The notes under the pieces: generated by a model
What the model was told of the DNA's origin: nothing
The model's database searches: none
The model's input: the letters and a program-made list of their open reading frames with translations, nothing else
Assembly: GCA_902464115.1 (NCBI GenBank)
Contig: CABQIF010000084.1
Span: 1 to 9,439 of the forward strand
Source: an uncultured Ruminococcus sp.
Lineage (GTDB): Bacteria; Bacillota; Clostridia; Oscillospirales; Ruminococcaceae
DNA: 9,439 nucleotides
Direction of reading: 5' to 3'
Program-made: the position numbers and the translations under genes
Shown: positions 1 to 5,550 of the stretch, piece by piece
Layout of the letters: each line of letters begins with the position of its first letter
How positions within the stretch are numbered: position 1 is the stretch's first letter

Positions 1-1
1 C

Positions 2-7
2 TATAAT
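2..7 (+). promoter_or_regulatory. Probable -10 box for the ribbon-helix-helix gene
   Basis: TATAAT sits at 2-7, a perfect match to the sigma-A -10 element. The -35 box would lie left of the window, so only half the promoter is visible. Transcription would begin near 13-15, giving a leader of about 20 nt before the ATG at 35. The region is AT-rich, so a chance match is possible. Confidence 0.45.
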
Positions 8-34
8 AATAATTACAGAAAGTGGGTGAGAATC

Positions 35-688
35 ATGAAGAAGCACACATATAGCATTGTACTGACGGACACGGTGGTGCAGGAAGTAGACCGGTTGGCA
101 GCCAAAAAGGGCACGAATCGTTCCACCATGATGAATCAGATTTTGGCGGATTATTTTTCCTGCAAAACACCGGAAAAACAAATGGCATCGGTGTTTTCGC
201 TGATTGAACAGCAGATGCAAAATATTTTTCGGGTGCAGCTGCAAGCCTCCGATGCGATGATTTCGCTGCACAGTGCTTTGCAGTATAAATACCGCCCGAC
301 CGTGCGGTATCGTGTGGAGCTGCTGCGAATCCCGACAGAAAATAGCATTGGCTGGCTGAAGATTTCCTGCCGGACGCAGAATCAAACCTTGCTGCACAGT
401 ATGCAGCAGTTTTTCCGCTTCTGGATGCACTTGGAACTGCAAACTTACCCAGCGTATCAGACCGTTCCGGAGTTATATGTTTTAACAGAGAATGGAATGG
501 TACGGCGGTTGCTTCGGCATAACTTGGAAACAGAAGAAGAAGTTGCCGATGCCATCAGTTCCTATATTCGTCAGTTTGACCGCCTGCTGAAACAATATTT
601 TGCAGGCTTGCAGCAGCAAGTCCCAGCAGAAGCATTGCAAGCGGCTTTAGAGCAATCTTATCTGCAAATGCAGGCTGGATTGTCATAG
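35..688 (+). CDS. Ribbon-helix-helix (CopG/Arc-type) protein of unknown function
   Basis: A 217-residue protein. Residues 4-42 read as a ribbon-helix-helix DNA-binding unit: a short strand (YSIVLTD), helix A (VVQEVDRLAAKKG), then the turn and helix B (TNRSTMMNQILADYF), where the T-N-R-S turn is typical of this fold. The remaining 170 or so residues have no motif I recognise. They are mixed helical and strand-like, with many Gln and aromatic residues and a Gln/Ala-rich C-terminal helix (QYFAGLQQQVPAEALQAALEQS). An in-frame GTG at 26 is possible, but the ATG at 35 is preferred because GGGTGAG (24-30) lies just upstream of it. The gene ends 89 nt before clpB on the same strand with no terminator between them, so co-transcription is likely. 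The fold suggests a dimeric DNA-binding regulator, perhaps acting on this locus. That role is inference, and no target is shown by the sequence. Confidence 0.8.
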   Translation: MKKHTYSIVLTDTVVQEVDRLAAKKGTNRSTMMNQILADYFSCKTPEKQMASVFSLIEQQMQNIFRVQLQASDAMISLHSALQYKYRPTVRYRVELLRIPTENSIGWLKISCRTQNQTLLHSMQQFFRFWMHLELQTYPAYQTVPELYVLTENGMVRRLLRHNLETEEEVADAISSYIRQFDRLLKQYFAGLQQQVPAEALQAALEQSYLQMQAGLS

Positions 689-733
689 AAACAAATGGCA
701 GCCACACAACCAAAAGAAATTTGATTGGATGAC

Positions 734-748
734 CGATTGTAACAATCG
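734..748. promoter_or_regulatory. 15-bp perfect palindrome between the RHH gene and clpB (candidate operator)
   Basis: CGATTGT-A-ACAATCG is a perfect inverted repeat with 7-bp arms and a 1-nt centre, 29 nt upstream of the clpB start. The loop is too short for a good RNA hairpin and no T-run follows, so a protein-binding site is more likely than a terminator. It does not resemble CIRCE (TTAGCACTC/GAGTGCTAA) or the CtsR direct heptad. The upstream ribbon-helix-helix protein is an obvious candidate binder, but that is inference. Confidence 0.4.
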
Positions 749-777
749 AAGTCCATTTATATAAGGAGGAATGAATC

Positions 778-3378
778 ATGAATGCACAGAAATTGACAGA
801 AAAATCGTTGGAAGCCATTCAAAGTGCAAATGATATGGCGATTTCTCACCAGAATCAAATGATTCAGCAGGTGCACTTGCTGTGTGCATTGCTGGAGCAG
901 GAGAACGGCTTGATTCCACAGCTGTTTGAAAAGGTCGGCGTTTCCAAGGAAACCGCCGTTCGAGATTTGGAACAGCAGATTCATCAGCTGCCGTCCGTAA
1001 CGGGCAGCGGCAGAAAAGCAGACTCTATTTACATTGCACAAGATGTAGACATGGTTTTGACCGATGCCGAAAAGCAGGCAGATAAAATGCGGGATGCCTA
1101 TGTATCCGTGGAACATTTGATGCTGAGCTTGTTTGACCATGCAAATGCAGACTTGAAAAAACTGTTCCAGAAATGGAACTTGAAAAAAGCAGACTTCATG
1201 AAAGCCCTGATGGGGGTACGGGGCAATCAGCAGGTGACGGGACAGAATCCGGAAGAAACCTATGATGTCCTGAAAAAATACGGGCAGGATCTGGTACAGC
1301 TGGCTCGGAATAACAAGTTAGACCCGGTCATCGGCAGAGATAGTGAAATCCGAAACGTCATCCGAATCTTGTCCAGAAAGACCAAGAACAATCCGGTGCT
1401 GATTGGTGAACCGGGTGTTGGTAAAACAGCGATTGCCGAAGGGTTGGCACTGCGAATTGTACGGGGCGATGTTCCGGATAATCTGAAAGACCGGATTCTG
1501 TTCTCTCTGGATTTGGGTGCATTGGTTGCCGGTGCAAAATATCGTGGTGAATTTGAAGAGCGGCTGAAAGCCGTTCTGAACGAAATCAAGAAGAGTGAAG
1601 GCAAAATCATTCTGTTCATCGATGAACTGCATACGATTGTCGGAGCAGGGAAAACAGATGGTGCAATGGATGCCGGCAACCTCCTGAAGCCGATGCTGGC
1701 AAGAGGTGAGCTGCACTGTATCGGTGCAACCACCTTGAACGAATATCGGCAGTATATTGAAAAAGATGCAGCATTGGAACGGCGGTTCCAGCCGGTTATG
1801 GTCAATGAACCGACTGTCGAAGATACCATTTCGATTCTGCGTGGTCTGAAAGAACGGTATGAAGTGTTCCATGGCGTGAAGATTCAAGACCAAGCTTTGA
1901 TTGCAGCTGCAACGCTCTCCGACCGGTATATTACCGACCGGTTCTTGCCGGATAAGGCAATTGACTTGATCGATGAAGCGTGTGCACTGATTCGGACAGA
2001 GATGAACTCAATGCCGACTGAAATGGATGAAATCCAACGGAAGATCATGCAGCACGAAATCGAAGAAGCTGCCCTGAAAAAGGAAGACGACAAGCTTTCT
2101 CAGGCACATCTGCAAGAAGTGCAACAGGAACTGGCTCAGATGCGGGAACAGTTCCATGCAATGAAAGCAAAGTGGGAGAACGAAAAGGCAAATATCTCGA
2201 AAGTACAGAAGCTGCGGGAAGAGGTGGAAGAAGTCAATGCCCAGATTGCAAAGGCAGAACGGGAATACGACTTGAACAAAGCAGCCGAACTGAAATACGG
2301 CAAGTTGCCATCCCTGAAAAAGGAACTCGAAGCCGAAGAGGCAAAGGCAGAAGCTGCCAAGGAACAGAGCGACAATCTGTTGCGGGATAAGGTCACGGAA
2401 GAAGAAATTGCAAGAATCATCTGCCGTTGGACAGGGATTCCAGTTGCTCGACTGATGGAGGGCGAACGGGAAAAACTGTTGCACATGGAAGACATTCTGC
2501 ACCGCCGTGTCATCGGGCAGGATGAAGCAGTCGAAAAAGTCAGCGATGCCATCTTGCGTTCTCGTGCTGGCATTCAAGACCCGAATCGTCCGCTTGGTTC
2601 ATTCCTGTTCTTAGGGCCGACGGGTGTCGGGAAAACCGAACTCGCAAAGGCTCTGGCAGAAGCTCTGTTCGATGATGAAAACAACATCGTCCGGATTGAT
2701 ATGAGTGAATACATGGAGAAGTTCAGCGTGAGCCGTTTGATCGGAGCTCCTCCTGGATACGTTGGCTATGAAGAGGGCGGTCAGCTGACGGAAGCCGTCA
2801 GAAGAAAACCGTACTCCGTGGTATTGCTGGACGAAATCGAGAAAGCACATCCGGATGTCTTTAACATTCTGTTGCAAGTACTCGATGATGGTAGAATCAC
2901 CGACTCGCAGGGCAGAACGGTAGACTTCAAGAATACGATTATTATCTTGACTTCCAACTTAGGTTCTCCGTACATTCTGGATGGCATCAACGCAGACGGG
3001 GAAATCTCCGAAGAGGCTCGCCAGAAAGTTGACCAGCTGTTGAAACAGTCGTTCCGTCCGGAATTCCTGAACCGTCTGGATGAGATTGTATTCTATAAAC
3101 CGTTGATGAAGACGGAAATTTACAAGATTGTAGACCTGATGCTGAACAGCTTGAGAAAGCGGCTCGAAGACAAGCAGTTGTCTTTGACTGTAACGGATGC
3201 AGCCAAGGATTATATCATTGCCAACGGCTATGATGTCAACTATGGTGCTCGTCCGCTGAAGCGTTGGATTCAGCAAAAAGTCGAAACGTTGTTGGCTCGA
3301 AAAATCATTGCAGAAGACCTTGCACCGAATACCATGTTGACCGTAGATTATGACGGCAGCAAATTGATTGTTCGGTAA
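778..3378 (+). CDS. clpB: ATP-dependent chaperone/disaggregase ClpB (Hsp100)
   Basis: An 866-residue AAA+ protein, close to the usual ClpB length. Members form hexamers in the cytoplasm that thread proteins out of aggregates together with DnaK/DnaJ/GrpE. Domains in order: Clp N-domain (about 1-150); first AAA+ module with Walker A GEPGVGKT (210-217), pore loop KYRGEFE (254-260), Walker B ILFIDEL (278-284) and arginine finger pair RR (335-336); a long charged coiled-coil middle domain (about 410-535), which marks ClpB rather than ClpA or ClpX; second AAA+ module with Walker A GPTGVGKT (613-620), pore loop GYVGYEEGG (660-668), Walker B VVLLDEIE (681-688) and sensor-2 GAR (823-825). No ClpP-docking IGF/L-type loop was noticed. 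All catalytic motifs are intact. The start is fixed by AAGGAGG at 763-769, 8 nt before the ATG. No clear promoter, CIRCE or CtsR site was seen in the 89-nt gap upstream, so expression may come from the promoter of the preceding gene. Confidence 0.97.
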   Translation: MNAQKLTEKSLEAIQSANDMAISHQNQMIQQVHLLCALLEQENGLIPQLFEKVGVSKETAVRDLEQQIHQLPSVTGSGRKADSIYIAQDVDMVLTDAEKQADKMRDAYVSVEHLMLSLFDHANADLKKLFQKWNLKKADFMKALMGVRGNQQVTGQNPEETYDVLKKYGQDLVQLARNNKLDPVIGRDSEIRNVIRILSRKTKNNPVLIGEPGVGKTAIAEGLALRIVRGDVPDNLKDRILFSLDLGALVAGAKYRGEFEERLKAVLNEIKKSEGKIILFIDELHTIVGAGKTDGAMDAGNLLKPMLARGELHCIGATTLNEYRQYIEKDAALERRFQPVMVNEPTVEDTISILRGLKERYEVFHGVKIQDQALIAAATLSDRYITDRFLPDKAIDLIDEACALIRTEMNSMPTEMDEIQRKIMQHEIEEAALKKEDDKLSQAHLQEVQQELAQMREQFHAMKAKWENEKANISKVQKLREEVEEVNAQIAKAEREYDLNKAAELKYGKLPSLKKELEAEEAKAEAAKEQSDNLLRDKVTEEEIARIICRWTGIPVARLMEGEREKLLHMEDILHRRVIGQDEAVEKVSDAILRSRAGIQDPNRPLGSFLFLGPTGVGKTELAKALAEALFDDENNIVRIDMSEYMEKFSVSRLIGAPPGYVGYEEGGQLTEAVRRKPYSVVLLDEIEKAHPDVFNILLQVLDDGRITDSQGRTVDFKNTIIILTSNLGSPYILDGINADGEISEEARQKVDQLLKQSFRPEFLNRLDEIVFYKPLMKTEIYKIVDLMLNSLRKRLEDKQLSLTVTDAAKDYIIANGYDVNYGARPLKRWIQQKVETLLARKIIAEDLAPNTMLTVDYDGSKLIVR

Positions 3379-3440
3379 AACGCTCATTTATGCGTATTTT
3401 TTCATAAAAAAAGAGGAAAAAAACGGCGAAACTTCTGTAC

Positions 3441-3473
3441 ATTTGTCATTTTTGCAAAGAGTTCTTGACAAAT
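3441..3473. repeat. Inverted repeat spanning the -35 region of the HU promoter
   Basis: ATTTGTCA (3441-3448) and TGACAAAT (3466-3473) are perfect 8-bp inverted arms separated by 17 bp. The right arm overlaps the TTGACA box. Between them lies the 8-bp palindrome TTTGCAAA (3451-3458). Symmetry over a -35 element is what a repressor or autoregulator site could look like. The arms are AT-rich, so chance cannot be excluded. Confidence 0.4.
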
Positions 3474-3493
3474 CCTTTGGAATCCGCTATAAT
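3465..3493 (+). promoter_or_regulatory. Consensus sigma-A promoter for the HU gene
   Basis: TTGACA (3465-3470) and TATAAT (3488-3493) are both perfect matches to consensus, with an ideal 17-bp spacer. A-rich tracts at 3405-3422 could act as a distant UP-like element. Transcription should start near 3500, giving a leader of about 28 nt. This predicts strong constitutive expression, as expected for an abundant nucleoid protein. Confidence 0.92.
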
Positions 3494-3527
3494 GCGTATA
3501 GATAACGAATTATGGAGGAATTACAGT

Positions 3528-3806
3528 ATGACAAAAACAGAATTGATTCAGGGTGTACAGGAAAAATTGAACTGCACAAAGAAAGATGCAGAACTGGCAG
3601 TAAACACCGTTTTTGAAGTGCTCACAGATGCACTGGTTCACGAAGAAAAGGTTGCGATCTCAAAGTTCGGTTCTTTTGAAGTGCGTCAGCGGAACGAAAA
3701 GCTCTGCAAGAATCCGCAGACCCAGGAATTGATGATTGTTCCGGCTTCCAAGGCTCCTGTCTTCAAGGCAAGCAAGACGCTGAAGGACGCTGTGAATCAG
3801 AAGTAA
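3528..3806 (+). CDS. HU-family DNA-binding nucleoid protein
   Basis: A 92-residue protein, the standard HU length. HU dimers bend and compact DNA without strong sequence preference. The N-terminal helical dimerisation part (TKTELIQGVQEKLNCTKKDAELAVNTVFEVL) is followed by the HU/IHF signature region (VAISKFGSFEVRQRNEK, 42-58), the arm with the intercalating proline in NPQT (62-65), and the C-terminal IVPASKAPVFKASKTLKDAV. The ATG at 3528 is chosen because GGAGGA (3514-3519) lies 8 nt before it and homology starts there. An in-frame TTG at 3465 would put the promoter inside the coding region and is rejected. Cysteines at 16 and 60 are unusual for HU. The gene is followed after 45 nt by a DUF6465-like gene with no terminator between, so the two probably share a transcript. 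HU is clear; which paralogue is not. Confidence 0.96.
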   Translation: MTKTELIQGVQEKLNCTKKDAELAVNTVFEVLTDALVHEEKVAISKFGSFEVRQRNEKLCKNPQTQELMIVPASKAPVFKASKTLKDAVNQK

Positions 3807-3851
3807 TCAAACACAAAGGATTTTCCAAACAAGGAAGGGAGTAATTGCAAG

Positions 3852-4112
3852 ATGCCAAAACAGACAACAACAGAAAAGGCTGCTGCAACACCGGCAAAGA
3901 AAACAACGAGCCGGAAAAAGGTTGTATTTACCTTACAGTTTGCAGGCAAGGAACTGACCGTAGCAGAAATGGAAGCTCTGGCAGTTGCTGCATGGATGGA
4001 ACAGACTGGCGGACTGAAGAAGGATGCAAAGGATATTCAGCTCTATGCAAAGCCGGAAGACAGCATGCTGTACTACGTCATCAACGGCGAATCTGGTTCA
4101 GTTGCCCTTTAA
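3852..4112 (+). CDS. DUF6465-like small protein with basic Lys/Thr/Ala tail
   Basis: An 86-residue protein. Residues 1-23 are a low-complexity Lys/Thr/Ala tail (TTTEKAAATPAKKTTSRKK). Residues 24-86 form a compact domain: a strand with LQFAGKELTV, a helix (AEMEALAVAAWMEQTGG), then LYAKPEDSMLYYVINGESGSVAL. From memory, this pattern of a basic tail followed by QFAGK and YVKPE-x-x-x-YYVING matches the DUF6465 family of Firmicutes, whose function is unknown to me. The start has AGGGAG (3836-3841) about 10 nt upstream. The gene lies 45 nt after HU on the same strand and ends 19 nt before a strong terminator, so it is the last gene of a two-gene unit. The basic tail resembles histone-H1-like tails and could bind nucleic acid, but that is inference. 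Confidence 0.8.
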   Translation: MPKQTTTEKAAATPAKKTTSRKKVVFTLQFAGKELTVAEMEALAVAAWMEQTGGLKKDAKDIQLYAKPEDSMLYYVINGESGSVAL

Positions 4113-4131
4113 TGGAATCAACAAACAACAC

Positions 4132-4172
4132 AAAAACCCGTCTGTGGGAGATTTTTCACAGGCGGGTTTTTT
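4132..4172. terminator. Bidirectional rho-independent terminator between convergent genes
   Basis: Arms AACCCGTCTGTG (4135-4146) and CACAGGCGGGTT (4157-4168) form a 12-bp stem with one G-U pair and a 10-nt loop. A T-run follows on the + strand (4167-4172). On the - strand the A-run at 4132-4136 gives a T-run of five. It therefore can end both the HU/DUF6465 transcript and the transcript of the secreted protein, whose stop codon is 20 nt to the right. Confidence 0.93.
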
Positions 4173-4191
4173 ATGTTTATCATGCTGTGTG

Positions 4192-5205
4192 TTATCGTTG
4201 AAACTTTGCAGCAATGGTGATTTTTTGCTTGATACCGAAAGCAATGTTTTGCATCGCCAGCAGCATCGAAACAGAACCATTTTGTTCTGCAACTTTGATG
4301 TTCTGGAAGTCTAACATGGTTTCTTCTGATGCCTGTATCGCTTGCAGTTGTGGGCAGTTCGAGAAAGCAGCGATTTGAATCTGCGTGACACTGGTAGGAA
4401 TCACAAGCAGCTGTAATTGACTGCATCCAGCAAATGCATTTGCTCCAATTTGTGTGATACCGGACGCAATCACAACTTTCTGAATCGAGTCTTTGTAGTC
4501 GTTCCACGGAGCAGGGTTTGCATCGGAATCATCGGTCATTGCTCCCGTGCCAGAGATGGTAAGAACGCCGTCTTCAAACGTCCAAGTTGCATCTGTTCCG
4601 CAACTTCCGTTTATTGAATTGGAAAGGGTGTAAGTGATCTGCGTTCCATCCTGAAAGGCAACTTGAAAGGTATTTGCTCCCTGATAGTTGATGGTTGCAG
4701 GGGCACGATTTTCTTTTTGCGAGTCGATGAGGACATCGGAATAAGAGCCGTCCGGATTGACGGTAAATTCAGAAATCCGAAATGGTTCATCATAGTTGTA
4801 ATTGAAATCAATGAGAATGATTTTGTTGTCAACAGCAAATACATTTGTAAATGTGCTGGATAATTTGATGTAGTTGGTGCATTTTGTCCATGTTTTTCCA
4901 GCATCTTTTGTAGCATAGACAAAGTAAGCCGTTCCGCCTGCTTCTCCGCCTTGTTCCACAAATGCAACGCCGTTGTTTCCATCCTGCATGACGAGTTTTT
5001 TGTCGTTGTATAATGCCTGACAGCTCAAGCCGCCTGAATGCAGTTCACTGTCGAAAGAATGGTTGTCAATCGTTACTGTTTCGCCATCTCCGCATGCAAT
5101 CGAAACCGTACCGGATGCACTTGCTCTTGCAGGCACAGAAAAACAGGATATTAGCAGACACCAGCAAAGCAGAATGCCAAACCAACGCAACAATCGTTTT
5201 TTCAT
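4192..5205 (-). CDS. Secreted protein with an Asp-box motif and BspA-type leucine-rich repeats
   Basis: A 337-residue exported protein. Residues 1-30 form a signal peptide: a basic start (MKKRLLRW), a hydrophobic core and a signal-peptidase I site near VPARASA. A Cys at 21 in LISC makes a lipoprotein reading possible but weaker. Residues 35-200 are strand-rich and contain the Asp-box motif TKDAGKTW (99-106), a beta-propeller type turn seen in sialidase-like proteins. At 200-223 GSCGTDATWTFEDGVLTISGTGAM is the typical lead-in of BspA-like LRR_5 regions, followed by about two repeats (IQKVVIASGITQIGANAFAGCSQL and the next, 241-290). The last 45 residues are not repeat-like. BspA-type proteins are surface or secreted binding proteins of gut and oral bacteria; no enzyme motif is seen here. 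The ATG at 5205 is chosen because GGAGGT (complement of 5213-5218) precedes it and the signal peptide starts there. Its ligand and role are unknown. Confidence 0.85.
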   Translation of the reverse strand: MKKRLLRWFGILLCWCLLISCFSVPARASASGTVSIACGDGETVTIDNHSFDSELHSGGLSCQALYNDKKLVMQDGNNGVAFVEQGGEAGGTAYFVYATKDAGKTWTKCTNYIKLSSTFTNVFAVDNKIILIDFNYNYDEPFRISEFTVNPDGSYSDVLIDSQKENRAPATINYQGANTFQVAFQDGTQITYTLSNSINGSCGTDATWTFEDGVLTISGTGAMTDDSDANPAPWNDYKDSIQKVVIASGITQIGANAFAGCSQLQLLVIPTSVTQIQIAAFSNCPQLQAIQASEETMLDFQNIKVAEQNGSVSMLLAMQNIAFGIKQKITIAAKFQR

Positions 5206-5221
5206 AAGAAACACCTCCAAA

Positions 5222-5261
5222 GAAAAATTGCAGGAACAAATCATACTTCTGTTCCTGCAAT
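5222..5261 (-). terminator. Rho-independent terminator after the pheST/small membrane protein genes
   Basis: On the - strand, ATTGCAGGAACA (5261-5250) pairs perfectly with TGTTCCTGCAAT (5238-5227), a 12-bp stem with an 11-nt loop. A run of five T follows (5227-5223). It lies 17 nt after the stop of the small membrane protein gene. The T-run ends only about 4 nt before the ribosome binding site of the secreted-protein gene, so any read-through would translate that gene. Confidence 0.88.
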
Positions 5262-5270
5262 CTGTTTCAA
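5240..5270 (-). promoter_or_regulatory. Possible promoter for the secreted-protein gene, lying across the terminator hairpin
   Basis: On the - strand TTGAAA (5270-5265) and TATGAT (5245-5240) each match the sigma-A boxes at 5 of 6 positions, with a 19-bp spacer that is slightly long. The -10 box sits in the loop of the terminator hairpin, and transcription would begin near 5233, inside the descending arm. Transcripts starting there would lack the ascending arm and could not form the terminator. There is no room for a promoter between the hairpin and the ribosome binding site, which favours this reading. Confidence 0.45.
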
Positions 5271-5277
5271 GATTCTG

Positions 5278-5535
5278 TTATTTCGCAGCGTTTTCCACTG
5301 CAAATGTCAAAACGCACATCAATCCTGTTCCAATGGCAACGGCTGCCGGCAACGCTCCGCCCTTTCCGAGCAGGAGGCTTGCGATTCCGCCCAGCGTTCC
5401 GATGATGGCAAGAATGGCACACACCAAAACCGGAACGTGCAGGAACAGCAGAATGCCGCTCAGCAGTGAAATCACCAACGCCAGCAGACCGACCAACAGC
5501 GAACGGTCTTGCAGGGAATTTTTCTTTTCGTTCAT
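5278..5535 (-). CDS. Small integral membrane protein, unknown function
   Basis: An 85-residue protein with a short charged start (MNEKKNSLQDR) and three hydrophobic stretches: about 12-32 (SLLVGLLALVISLLSGILLFL), 34-56 (VPVLVCAILAIIGTLGGIASLLL) and 62-80. The LGG-x-A-x-LLLGKGG turn between the second and third resembles small DUF4190-like membrane proteins, but I cannot assign a family. The ATG at 5535 lies 15 nt after the pheT stop, with a weak GGGAA 8 nt upstream. A TTG at 5550, directly after the stop, is an alternative start that would add five residues. The tight spacing implies co-transcription and probably translational coupling with pheT. A terminator follows at once, so this is the last gene of the pheST unit. 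No link to tRNA charging is evident. Confidence 0.7.
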   Translation of the reverse strand: MNEKKNSLQDRSLLVGLLALVISLLSGILLFLHVPVLVCAILAIIGTLGGIASLLLGKGGALPAAVAIGTGLMCVLTFAVENAAK

Positions 5536-5550
5536 ATGCAAGATTCCCAA

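Noticed and set aside
3380..3408. Possible terminator after clpB (TTTATG/CATAAA and ACGC/GCGT pairs)
   Set aside because: Stems are only 4-6 bp, AT-rich or with mismatches, and no clean T-run follows a stem. Too weak to call; clpB transcripts may read into the HU promoter region.
3465..3527. Longer HU start at an in-frame TTG
   Set aside because: This would translate the -35 and -10 boxes and the ribosome binding site. HU homology begins at the ATG at 3528.
3845..4201. Overlapping frame across the DUF6465-like gene
   Set aside because: It starts with TTG, lacks any recognisable pattern, and runs through the terminator hairpin. The 3852-4112 frame has the family pattern and correct spacing from a ribosome binding site.
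4118..4507. Possible frameshift in the secreted-protein gene (a second frame overlaps its 3' end)
   Set aside because: The overlapping frame translates to Cys/His/Ser-rich sequence with no repeat pattern, while the main frame keeps repeat-like sequence up to its stop and ends near a terminator.
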